In this document: positions 46,248 to 58,670 of the stretch, in pieces
Layout: each line of letters opens with the position of its first letter
Numbering within the stretch: position 1 is the first letter of the stretch
NCBI GenBank assembly: GCA_029747585.1
Contig: JAPEVF010000002.1
Span: 174,994-238,993, forward strand
Length of the DNA stretch: 64,000 nucleotides
Direction: 5' to 3'
From: Pleurotus djamor
Taxonomy: Eukaryota > Basidiomycota > Agaricomycetes > Agaricales > Pleurotaceae
Translations under genes and position numbers: made by a program
Notes under the pieces: generated by a model
Database searches by the model: none
The model's input: only the letters and a program-made list of their open reading frames with translations
What the model was told of the DNA's origin: nothing

Positions 46248-47487
46248 TTAGGTCGTTGTCTCGTGTAGCACAGAAACAGTGGTTCGGAGGTATTGTTACA
46301 TTGTTCATGTTGTAGGTTTACAACTCTCTGTAAAGTGGATGAAGCAGTGTAAGAGTGTTGTTGAGATGTCTAGCCCCGAGAGCTCACCGAAGTGTGATAC
46401 AAGTACGAATGGGTCATAAAAGCACCAATTGGCATCTGCTGGCGGTGGCGTGGCCTCCTCGAACTCGAAGGTCAGGCCTTGGGTTCACCTAACTTCACCG
46501 CCAGCCTCCAGATTGGCGTTGCGAAGGACATTCCTGACACTTCATCGCAAGCTCAGCAGCCGTTCTCGCGGGGGCATGCGCATAATTAGTCTTCTTAAAC
46601 AGGGAATAGTGCGATGTTGGGTCTTTTGATGTCATCGCTGCCGTCTAGCTGACGAAATTTTAACAAGCGACCAAGGCTACTTATTGTTATCTTCATTGCT
46701 TTACAATGTTACGCACAAGTAGCCTATAGAGAAATCAGTATATAGAAGATAATGGCCGATTGGACTGTTAAGTGTGGCTTCAGCTACGGTAGTGACTTGC
46801 CTGGTTCCATGGATGAGGGTAAGAGACAAGGGCCGTATGAAATGTGGTCAACACGATCAAACATTGTGTCGCGTCCGAGATCACGTGGATGCGTTACGGA
46901 CCAGCGCCTCCCAGCGCTTGTGCCACTTGTGGCTTCAATGGTCTCGGACGACGTGATGCATGGACGCTTGCATTGACACTGACGATGACAGAATATCCAA
47001 ATCTCCCCACAAGTACACGGTCGACGATAGATGGCCATGGATAAACTGTATCTTCTATTTTGCAATATTATGTCCGAGGTTCTTACTGGTAAATCTGCGA
47101 GTACCATAATGGTACCATCACGCGTATCATCAGCACGGAGTCTCATGGTCTGCTGGCAAATAATGCATGAATGACATTGAGAACTGAGAGCGAGTGGCCA
47201 TAGAGAGCCGCACCGGATGAAGTTTGCAACTTTACACGCTTCGCCGAGANTTTTTTACCCTCGCCTAAGGGGCTTTTCTTCTTGACCGTGTTCGATACAC
47301 ACACAATTACCACCGCACGACTATTTCCTCGGTCAGCGAGCTCGGTAAGATGGTATTTTCTTCGATATATCAAGGACAAAACTCTGACTGCATTGGCCAG
47401 AATACGAGACGTGACCCATTGCAGAACCAGTATACTACTTGCACAAACTGAGGTCCATCAATCACATCGGTTAGCCTTCTTCGCCGA
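46248..47487. other. gene-poor region with direct repeat copy 2
   Basis: About 1.2 kb without a supported gene. It holds repeat copy 2 at 46794-46919. Short frames on either strand lack recognisable motifs or continuation. The segment around 46630-46780 is AT-rich with AGTATATAGAAGAT-like sequence. The last 200 bases presumably contain the promoter of the taxilin-like gene. Confidence 0.45.
46794..46919 (+). repeat. direct repeat copy 2
   Basis: Same sequence and orientation as 44163-44294, but not followed by BRH2 coding sequence. The matching block runs from GACTTGCCTGG to CACGTGG, then diverges and rejoins at GCGCCTCCCAGCGCTT. It could be a short dispersed element or a broken copy of the BRH2 5' region. 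Confidence 0.85.
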
Positions 47488-49610
47488 ATGACAGCCGCTG
47501 TAAATGGTACCACTGCCGCCACAACCAGCACGTCGGCGGCACCAAGGTCGGCTCGTCCTCCACCGCCAGGTCCTGCTCCCCCAGTTCCAGCTGCCGCGCC
47601 ACCCGTCCCGCCAAATCACGTCCACGCGCCCCCAGTAAATCGCACAAACGGCTCTACTTCACACTCCCATAACCACACTCATACCACCGTCAACGGTGCG
47701 CTTCCACAAACCCAAACGCAGAAGGGCAAGAAGAAGGCCAGCGACGCTCCAGTAGATCCAGCGACAATGTATGAGTCTCTGAAGAATAGGATTGCTGCGT
47801 TGGAGGAGGAAGAGGTTCAGGAAGAAGAGGAGGAACGGCGTTTTAGTACGTGCTTCGGTTCCATCTGTCTCAAGCTTGACTCAATCTCTGCAGCCGAGGA
47901 AGCCCAGAAATCCGTCAAGGGAATGGGCGAGAACGCCATACATGCCAAATACATCGAACTGGTGATGACCCCGTCTTCGACCACAACTTCCTCAGACTGA
48001 CCAGTATGTCTGACACAACCAGTTTTCAGAGCTCAAACGTATGGAGAGAGAACACGCCAAGGAGAAACAGAAACTCGTCAAGGACAAGGACACTGGTGCG
48101 TCACTACGACCCAATGTTGTGCACCCGCAATGTATGACTGATGCGTTGGTGCTGAAGCAAAGGGCCAGTTGACTAAGGCNAACCAGACGAAGGTCAAAAT
48201 CGAGAATCTTGCCAGAGAACTGCAAAAGGTGNGTCCNNTCNTNTANAAATGGTCTCTTNGCTGANTCTCTGAGTTAGGATAACAAACGACTAAGGGTTAG
48301 GACCACCTTTTATNTGTGCTTTTCNGGAGATTCTCATGNCANGTNAGGAAGACACCAAGCGTATGGCGCAGTGTGTAGAGGACGCCCAAGAAGAGGTNNC
48401 CGTAGTCATACCANANACCNCATNNNCCNNCTNATCNTNCTACTCNTCNAGCTAATGCAAATGAAGAACGACCTCACCCGACGAGCAGACAAAGCCAAAC
48501 TCCAAGACGTCAAATTCCGCGAAAGCCCAGACATCGTNGTCAAAGTCGTATGCCGCTACCGCGCNGAANTGTTCTTCAAGATCGGACGCAAGGCAAAGTT
48601 GTCTCGTCTATTCGCTGCNTGGACGGATNGGATGGAGAAGACGGGTGGTAAGAAGCTGCCGAATGGGAGTGANAGNAGTNGTNNGGGGACGGANNCNNCT
48701 NNNAGTNCTGGNCAGGTGAATGGGGCTTCGAAGGCTGATGCTGGGCTNCAGTTCATCTTCACGCATAATGGGNGGACGGTTGANGCNGAGCAGACGCCAG
48801 ANGANATNGGGATGGACGATGGGGANGAAATTTTGGCNGTNGAGTTGATGGACCTCACAGTNGGNCCTGGCATTGATGAATGGGTGAGTAGNNNNCTNGA
48901 NTNNAANACTGCGCTTNCCCTCATANTCNCCTGCAGGAAGAACTCANTGGACCCAAACGTCAAGACCTCCAGAAAAATTGGTCNGACGATCCTCAAGAGT
49001 GCGTTAACCGTCTGCTTTACCCNTTCTGCCACTGACGTCGCCTTCGTTGTTATAGAGCCAGACAAACCCTGGAAGAGATCTTCGACGGAGTGTNCGTAGC
49101 ACCTGCCTGGNCTTCTCCTTTTTCAGTATGCTAACTNNNCTTTAGCACACGCGACCGNTTGAAAGAAGTNCTCCGCCACTACGANCTCAGAGAACGCCAT
49201 TTCGAGTGTGTCATCCGTTCAAAAGAACTNGAGGTCCTACTNTCACGCGCACGNGCTTCTGAACAGAAGTCTGTAGCTGAGGGAGAGAAGGGTCGTGCAG
49301 ACAAAGTGGAAACTGAAGTACGTCCTTCNTCNCGGTGACTCTGCGACACTGCTNATGCTAACNCNCNCTGCGTATAGCTGCAACANCTCCGTAANGAATT
49401 CGAGGACGCAAATAGCGAACGNGCNAAGCTNCTNGAGAAGTTAATGGTTTGCTTCAAAGAGGTAGGANCNTCCNANCGANTCGNNCTCTCCACTGCTNAC
49501 NCCATCNNAAGCCCTTGTCTGAACGATCCCAACGGTTGTTCGCTTCCATGAGAGAGGAATGGGAGAAGAGAGCTGGGACAAAAGCAACTAATCCGCCTAC
49601 CGGTAGTTGA
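47488..49610 (+). CDS. taxilin-like coiled-coil protein with internal SUMO-like domain
   Basis: Start MTAAVNGTTAATTSTSAAP, a Pro-rich leader, then the taxilin-type coiled coil: MYESLKNRIAALEEEEVQEE, AIHAKYIELFSELKRMEREH, AKEKQKLVKDKD, AKGQLTKANQTKVKIENLAR. The exon at about 48454-48888 first continues the coil (MQMKNDLTRRADKAKLQDVK), then enters a Rad60/SUMO-like beta-grasp: VKVVCRYR-E-FFKIGRKAKL, QFIFTHNG, EQTP--GMDDG-EIL. Later exons return to taxilin: RDRLKEVLRHYELRERHFEC, VIRSKELEVLLSRARASEQK, ending ATNPPTGS at 49610. Taxilins bind syntaxins and act in vesicle traffic. Some forty N bases make single residues and exon ends uncertain, but both folds read in one frame. Confidence 0.75.
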
Positions 49611-49755
49611 CCATGTCGCATCCNCAACGATCGTNAATCNGTTTTGCTCAGANCTGTGTGATGAGTGAATTGGTTGCTAACTAAAAGTCCGTGCAAAGAA
49701 AAAGTCCAAAGTGTCCGATTACATGTTTCCAAGCTATGCACACTGCTCCCCTTCC

Positions 49756-51297
49756 TCAAACNAACGTGTCTAACTCNTCGACGGCCTCCACCAAGCCAGA
49801 CTTGCTGAACTTCTTGCCTTTGATNGGCTCTAACCCTTCTCCTGCNTAACTGACGAGCGGGGAGATCTCAATCTCCACGTCCTCTCCCACCGTCGATCCT
49901 GCGGCTTCCAAGAATCTCTTGTGNTGTTGNAGNAGATCNCGACGACTCGTCTCAGGGTCGTCGCTGCCAGTNCCAGGAGCATTCTTCAGGGGGCTGAATT
50001 CCTCGTTACGCGCAACCTCGAGGACGGCAAAGCGCTTCGTGTATGGGAAGACGTCAAAGACAAACATCTCCAACTTCATGCCATTGGGTTTCGAAGGTTT
50101 CACTTGTTCACCAGACTCCAAGTCGACGTGTGGGATCTTCTTGCGAGCAATGTGGAACGCGAGCTCCTCTTCGAAGGACTCGACTGAGTTCAAGAAGGCG
50201 GTGGTGTAGAAGTGGTTTGCGATGTTTCCNGCGCGGAAAGTGAGATCGCCTGATGGGTCTCTCCTCTCGGCTTGTTCTTTGGAGATCTCGCTGTATTCGA
50301 CGACACTGGGTTTCCCTCCTCGATAGGCCACCACACCCACAGACTCGGTTGGGGANGACTTCGGGACTACCTTGGCGGCACANTCGACTTGCTTNGAGAT
50401 ACAGTATCCGATGAAGACAGGGTCGGCGACGCGGACNAGACAGTTNTCNACGCAGTAGGCNTGAACGTACANNATCTTGCGGTCTGCGAGATCGGACAGG
50501 ACTGTATGCGATTTGTTGGAAGGCGATAGAGGTGCACGCGTTGCGGCGTAGAGTCCACCGTTACCATCAGGTGCTTCTGCAACGTGATGCTTTGAATCAA
50601 GGAAGACTTTTCCATCCATGGTAAGACATGGCAGTGTCCCTAAGAACGTGGACGGTGTCAGTGGATAACCGAGCGCGATGCATCATCATGGCCTACCTTG
50701 NTCNAAGAAGATTACGTTCTTNGAGTCCAGACCGAANTATTTNTGTTGCTTGAAGAAATCTTCCGTGTCACGGCGAGTAGGNCCACTNGTCATGACNTAC
50801 CATGGNATNGTGACNGAACCCNTNGGNTTGTNNTTCTCCGTCTCAGCNACNGTCTGNAGACGNGCGATNCGTTCTGCNTGNTACTGGAAGAGCGATTTAT
50901 GAGACGGAAGCCCGATATCATAGCATCCTTTGGGCGCGCTGCTGCCCAAACGCGTCCCTTGACCACCCGCCATCAGCAAAACACCGACTTCGCCGTGCGC
51001 AATTGCTTGAAGTCCAACCTTCCGCCATTCAGCGACTTTCTCTGGCGCGTCAACGACGTTCTCTGAGAGTTCTTGTGGAAGCGGTTCAATAGGATCGTTG
51101 GCGACGTTGGGATCAGATGCCGCCGATTCAGCATCGACCGCCTTTTTGAATATACGATTAACGCGTTCGATATCGAGCGATTCTAGCTGTTTCGAAAGGG
51201 CGGCGCGCTCATCTTCATTGAGCTCTGGCCAGAATTTGAGGAGGTGGCCTTGGCCAGCGGCGTCGTAGCGTTTCTGGAGGTTAACGATTGAAGACAT
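49756..51297 (-). CDS. UAP1: UDP-N-acetylglucosamine pyrophosphorylase
   Basis: Cytosolic last step of UDP-GlcNAc synthesis (GlcNAc-1-P + UTP), supplying chitin, N-glycans and GPI anchors. The start at 51297 gives [20 protein letters not shown], then [20 protein letters not shown] and the nucleotidyltransferase loop [20 protein letters not shown]. After one intron (about 50642-50692) the frame continues [66 protein letters not shown], and [20 protein letters not shown] near the end. Lys and Arg of the UTP site are intact. A TATATATA element about 40 bases upstream of the ATG is a good TATA box. Two exons, length usual for the family. N bases affect the centre. Confidence 0.95.
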
Positions 51298-51619
51298 GGG
51301 GTGAGGGTTACGATGGAGGTGGATCGAAATGACCGTTATATATACTGTAGCAAGGGTTTGGGTTCGTTTCCATCGGTACTTGCCGCTTCGTGCCTATGAA
51401 CGTTCCAGTGCAAACGTGCACAGCAATTCACCTTCGCTTTCGCCCTGGGCTTCATGATGTTTGAGAGTTGCGCTCGCTTGTGAGAATCNATGAGAAGCGT
51501 CATCGTTTACCAAAAGGTCAAGCGACAGAATCNAGATCAGTGACAAATGGGTATTTACTGGACGAATCCGCGGGTGAAGTATACCAGATACTAGCAGATC
51601 TACATGGTAAAGTATGACG
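51298..51619. promoter_or_regulatory. UAP1 promoter and BAR-SH3 gene 3' side
   Basis: About 320 bases without a gene. On the minus strand a TATATATA element lies at about 51337-51345, some 40 bases before the UAP1 ATG. Two N bases occur near 51489 and 51533. Nothing else seen. Confidence 0.55.
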
Positions 51620-54238
51620 TTATGAGATCATGATAGGCTTCCAGGCATAAGACGACAAATATGAGCGTACTGTAAGAGTAAGTATGTGCATGAAGTCCAG
51701 GGTATACGAACACGTATTACGAAGAGTCGGAATGGAAGTAAGGTACGCGATGGACGCGTTAACTTACATACCATGATGGAATTGGAAGCAATTGCTACAA
51801 ATTCCGGTAGTCTTGAAAGGGTGTTGCTTGAACTGGGTACACGCCGCCAACTCATTCGTACTCTCAAAGGGAGAAACGTCATATCCAAGGCTGCTTTGAG
51901 AAGAAGGGGCGAGCGATGCCGTCGTTGATCCGGGAAGGCCCAAAACGCTATTGGGTCGTCGATCGGGCACTGGTGGGACGATAGGGCTCCCGAGTTGCGT
52001 CGTACGACGAGGAGGAGGCGGAGGAGGTACCTTCCTTCCGGCATCCGCAGTCATGGACCGCGTGGGTAGAGGAGGTCGGTTTGGAATCGTATCGGAGGCA
52101 AAATCTCTTTGCATAGCTGGAGGAACGGCGTCGGCGCGTGAGCCATTGGACTTTCGGTATGGGGATGGATAACGGCTGTGTTCATCTTCGCTAGCACTAA
52201 CGAAGTTGTCGTCATGTGGTAGATAGAAGGGGCTAGCGTTGGGCGATAATGGGTTTCCACTGAGGGTGTTCTCCTCCTCGTCCAGTTCACTTGCTTCCGA
52301 AGCATCGTTAATCAGTGGGCGGTGGCCAGCAGCTTCGTCCGAAGATATGGAGAGGCGCCGGGCCTTTGGACTCTTCTGTGCGGTGGTTCGCTGAGACGGT
52401 GGTTTCGGAGACGGGACGACAACGGTGTATGATGTAGGGAAAAGGCCTTTCCTACCCGAAACTTCACCCATCCACCAATCATCCGTGACTTCGTTCAAAA
52501 TGACGATTTCATCGCCGACTTTGAAGGAGAGTTCATCGGATGAGCCGTTGAAGTCATAGAGGGCACGGACAACTTTCCGATCTGGCTGAGAGGTTTTGAA
52601 AATGCGACTACCAATTTTCGGCGATGCAGTTGAAAGGCTGTCCTTGGATCGCTTCGTCATTCTCCGTGCCAACGAAGAGTTACTGGCCGCGCGATGAACT
52701 CGCTTCTCGCCGTCCTCAGTTCCACCATCAGCATCAACAGGTGATGCTTCTGGGTCGTCCAGGTTTGCGAAGTCCTTGTCCTTGGTCTTCTTCCCCCATC
52801 CGGACCAACTGGAGATGCTCATCTTCTTCGCGGCCTTGTCCCCCTTCTCCTTCTCCTTCTCACCATTAGCGGTGGCAGTGCTATCAGTCCGCTTGCGAGA
52901 CAAGCGAGATGTGGGACGGGACGGCGGCCTGCTACTTGAGATTGAGCCCGATCGTCCGTGAGTGGATGACCTTCTGCTGATTGCGGGTGGAAGCTGGGGA
53001 GAGACATCATCCTCGGAGTTATCAGACGCGTGGTTTGATCTAGCTGAAGATCGGGCTGAGCGTTTCGATCTAACAGAGTTGGACTTGAGCATAGGATGTT
53101 TGACGGAGGTAGAGCGTTTGTGGTTTCCGAGTGGGGTGGGCCTACGTTGACCAAGGTTTCGGTCAGCAATGCAATGATAGCGACGCGACGTGTAGCGACT
53201 TACCAGTCCGATTTGACATCCTGCAGCACACCCAGGTACTGCTCGACGAATTTATACTCTAACTCGAGGAATCCCGTTAAATCCTTCTGCAGCTCCATTT
53301 CGCTCTCCTGGATCGCAACCATCTTTGCGCGAACGTCTTCGAGTGTCTCTTCACTAGTCAAGGTCAGAAAGCTGATGCAGAGTAGTCTGGGTTGACTTAC
53401 TATCGTTGCTTTGCAACTTCAAGATCCTCTTCCGCCTCACGTCTCTCCTTCTCCTTTTTGTTCTTCGACTTTTCGGCCTTTGTGACAGCTGCATCGTAGC
53501 TCAGCCTGTCTCATTAGTCATTGATTCGTTGACAAGGTTGGGATACGCCAGGAAGTACCTTCTGCTTTCTAGTTTCTTCTTGTGTGCTTCATAATCTTTG
53601 ACGTCTTCTTGAAATCTCTGGATGGAAGCCAGGAAGGTATCTTGGAAGTCTAGTGCGTAGGCTTCTTGCAGTGTAGTAATCTTGCAGTGCGCGCGTCCTA
53701 GTCTGAGGAGAGATGACCCTGTGCGTAGTCGCGTCAACAAAACGATGGTTGCATAAAGCGTCGTCAAGGGCCAACCATAGACCGAATCCTCTGGAAATTG
53801 CTCGCCATGGACAATCATGACAATGCCCAAGGCATCGATAGGGAGGAGTTTCTCTGGATCATTGAGTGCTTCCGAGTCCCTCTTCTTCGTTAGCGCATGA
53901 TGATAGCCCTCAGAGGCGGCATGAAGTCTAGGGGAGAGACAGAGATAATGAGCGTTGGGATGGGCCACCCGCGGATATTCCGTACTTATCAGCACCCGTC
54001 TTTCTCAACTCAATGTCCTTGTCCACATCCTTGAACTCGTCCGAATAAGTAGTCTTGTCGCGCGTTGAGATGACCTCCCCAGCCCACTACGTATCGGGGA
54101 CGTCAATGAAGATAAAGACATGAGCATGTTGGACAAAAGCCAACCTGACGAAGTTTACCAAGCTGAGGAAGCGTTCAGTTTACTGCGACAACCCGCATAA
54201 AAAATTGCGGCAGGGGGACTCGCCTGTTTGCTTGCCAT
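51620..54238 (-). CDS. BAR and SH3 domain protein
   Basis: Membrane-curvature/actin adaptor. The start at 54238 gives MASKQ. The first intron has a GC donor (CAG/GCGAGT). An 18-nt exon (54145-54162) gives LGKLRQ, then WAGEVISTRDKTTYSDEFKD, DIELRK, RLHAASEGYHHALTKKRDS, LRLGRAHCKITTLQEAYALD and the third BAR helix AKSKNKKEKERREAEEDLEV region, ending LEYKFVEQYLGVLQDVKSDW. A Ser/Arg-rich linker leads to the SH3 domain VRALYDFNGSSDELSFKVGD, VTDDWWMGEVSGRKGLFPTS. A Pro-rich tail with VPPPPPPRR and CTQFKQHPFKTTGICSNCFQ follows. The last exon, after a 100-base intron, ends SYAWKPIMIS. About nine exons. Confidence 0.9.
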
Positions 54239-55105
54239 GCTGGCAGTTACGGTGTTTGCCCGGAGAGCTGAGATACACGAATTAGCAGCGGTGGTACCAT
54301 GATGAGAATATTATATACGCCTTGCCGAGGCACGGCATGGCCCAGATTCAACGTAAAACGTTTAGGGGCTCTCAGGGCAACCGTCGCCCGCTCCTCGTCC
54401 CCATGAGCCCATCCAAGTGCGACAGGGCTTTGGCTCTTGGAAACAACGACCTGCATCGTCGGGTGACAGAACTTCTTAGTGATGATTTGGTAAAACGTTG
54501 AAGAGACAAAGTGACTCGAGCAGAATCACTTTGAGCGTCTGACAATGGGCTGCTGAGGGATTTGTCCTGCCCGGGCTGCCCGACTGACACTCGTCCAGAA
54601 ATAACATGACCTCGAGGACGATGACCCTCCGCATTGGTGAAATTCAGGATTGTAAATGGGCACGGTGATAACGCGTTCAGGGATACCCTATTCAGGGTCG
54701 TTCCCCACAACAGGGTGCGCCTACGGAACCAAGTTTGGTTTGCCACTCTGCCCTCAGCCATCCCCACAATCATCCATATGATAAAAGAACGCGTCTTCTC
54801 CATCTCCTGAAATTCAGCTCTGAGGAACTGCATAGCGAGGGAATGACGCGTCTCTCTGGATTGTATGGACGAAAGGAGCCACAATGGGAAATGAATGAAG
54901 ATTTATGATTTTGCGCTTTTTTATATACAAATCGCTGATCGAATCGCTCACTCTCAATCCGCATAGCCAAGTCTCTCCGGCCGGCATGTCTACTATTCGG
55001 GCACCAGCAAAACTCCCTCGGTCCTTCCACAATCCTATAAATTCGATGGACTCGACTCCCTTCTCTCCCACAACATCTTCCCCACCTTCCTTTCCTTCCC
55101 CAACC
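54239..55105. other. intergenic region before the exo-glucanase
   Basis: About 870 bases between divergent starts. A TATA-like TTTTTTATATACAAA lies at about 54918-54932, oriented for the glucanase about 180 bases before its signal-peptide ATG. A minus-strand frame of 170 codons (54372-54884) has no recognisable motif, a composition unlike the genes and no splice context, so it is not annotated. An in-frame ATG at 55046 would add 20 residues before the glucanase signal peptide. Confidence 0.45.
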
Positions 55106-56760
<1,655 letters not shown>

Positions 56761-56977
56761 TAATGAAGTGATAAAGGCTAAAGAAGGTTTGATCTAACTG
56801 TCTTTTCGAGCTTCTGTTGCACTCTTTCAATTGGGTTTATACATGTAATGATCCTTACGTTCACTGTGATTTATTTTATCGCGCGAAGTCCATGTTTACA
56901 GGGGGTGCTCAGGGTGAATCCGTGTGCATTATGCAGGTATAGAGTACATCTAAGAGCATCTAAGTCTCTAGGCGTCC

Positions 56978-58507
56978 TATGCCTCTGAATCGCCGTCCCG
57001 GGCTTTGAGGTATAGGTTAATGATGATATCGTTCGCTGTGAGAGTGACGATTCTGCAAGAACATGATCAAGCTCAGTATCAAACGCGAGAGGAAGGGGAG
57101 CATACGTATGTGGCGCAATGCGCATGAAATGTGCTGTTGAACCTACGCACAGATAAACATAGGTCTCTGCCAATATGACTGTAAGATGGCTCACCCTTGT
57201 ACCATCCTCGTACGCCTTCGGCCTTGAAGGTTTTCCATAGACAATCTATCGGATTTCGGTAAAGGGATCCGACAAGCTTCCCATTCGGTAGCCGAGTAGT
57301 CGGTTGATTATAGACACGCGTTAGAGCCTGGCAAAGGAGTGAGCAGCTAATCGCGGAAGATAGCGTTTGTGTACGCACAGTATCGGCGGGTTGCATGACT
57401 AGACACTGGTGTATAGCGAAGATGAATCAGTACTTGCTTGGGAAAGATAGAGGCTGACATACAACACAAGCTCCCGAAACGGAACTGCTGAGAAGGAAGG
57501 TCAGAGGGCTATTTGCAGGCAGTATGCCGTTCTTCGACAGTTGATTTTTGGTGAAGTTGTAGCTCGGGAGTTGGACCTGGTGATGTTGTAAGCTTCTTGA
57601 GTGAGTTTATAGAGGGTAGAAGAGTTACAGAGGAGCCCATAGATGTCCGTAGGATGGCCGCATCCATGCCACGGACTAGGCCACGAAGACCTTCTGCACG
57701 GAAGATGGTCGTGAGGGCATCGAAAGAGCTTTTGTAGTAATGTTGTGCGCCAACTGGGAGCGCCGGAGAGTAGGCCTGCATACGCGCCTTGATCAGGAAG
57801 AGAGGGTTACCGAGGGCGGCTATAAGTAGAATTCAAGACATTGTTATGTGATCGGGGATGGAGGAATGTACATACCACCAACTGCACCACTTGAAGCACC
57901 AGCGATGAGTGAGGTTATAGGAATTTGGTCCGTTGCCGTGCGTCCGATGAATTTGTTGATATTCCGTCGAAATGGTTCGTAGAAGCCTGCGAAACCGGAA
58001 AGAAATGAGACGTATCACTACACGGAAAGAGACATGATTTGCTTACCGAGCCGTGAGCCATTGAGTAGGAACTGGGTCAAGTCAGTCGTCGAATATGGGG
58101 ACAAGAATCACTCGTCGCACCTGGTAGACATACTAGGAAGCAGACAACGTTGGTTTGAGCATGCACAGAGGGGACCGAAGAGTAGAAATACACACCGCAG
58201 GACCTAAGCCGCGTTGCATCCCGCGTATTCCTTCATTTTTCCATGTTTTTGAGAAGACATCCACAGCACTTTTGTACACTCGTTCGCCCCCGTTTTTCGC
58301 TAATTCCCCCTGTAGCTGCAAGCGCGTCTTGGCCACCTCAGCCGGGTTTGAGATAGTGACCTATAAACGGAATCTCGGTTGAGTGTGACTGTCCAGAAGG
58401 GTTCTGAAAACAAGACCCACAGCAATACACGCAGCGACTGCACCGCAGAAAAAACCCTCCGCACTTGACAAAGGATGGGCTTTAACTGTGGCAGGTTTTG
58501 TGGCCAT
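56978..58507 (-). CDS. OAC1: mitochondrial carrier, oxaloacetate (OAC1) group
   Basis: Inner-membrane carrier with three repeats. Start MATKPATVKAHPLSSAEGFF, then ISNPAEVAKTRLQLQGELAK (repeat 1 signature PxExxK), KNEGIRGMQRGLGPA. Repeat 2: ALGNPLFLIKARMQAYSPAL, FRAEGLRGLVRGMDAAILRT, where RGxDAAxLRT plus SSV is typical of the OAC1/SLC25A34-35 branch. Repeat 3: MQPADTALTRVYNQP, RNPIDCLWKTFKAEGVRGWY, KGSTAHFMRIAPHT. Ends KARDGDSEA at 56978. About eleven exons. Substrate (oxaloacetate, sulfate, isopropylmalate in yeast) is taken from the family, not shown by the sequence. It shares a promoter of about 160 bases with the divergent Mdm1-like gene. Confidence 0.9.
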
Positions 58508-58670
58508 TAGTGGACGGAGGGGAGAAGACGAGAAGTTGGGTATACCGGGTCCACGTGCCGCCGGCGAGTTAGTGCGTCCAGGGTTGTAATGAATCCTCGG
58601 CTTCTTGTCGTCTAACCTCCATCATCTCCTCGTCGCGTCGGTCGGCCGCCAATGTACGAACGCAGATAAC

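Noticed and set aside
47488..49610. Two separate genes (taxilin and a SUMO-like protein)
   Set aside because: Coiled coil and SUMO-like part share one exon and one frame, no stop or start lies between them, and taxilin sequence resumes after it.
54372..54884. Minus-strand open frame of 170 codons upstream of the glucanase
   Set aside because: No recognisable motif, odd composition, no splice or promoter context; it overlaps a likely promoter region.
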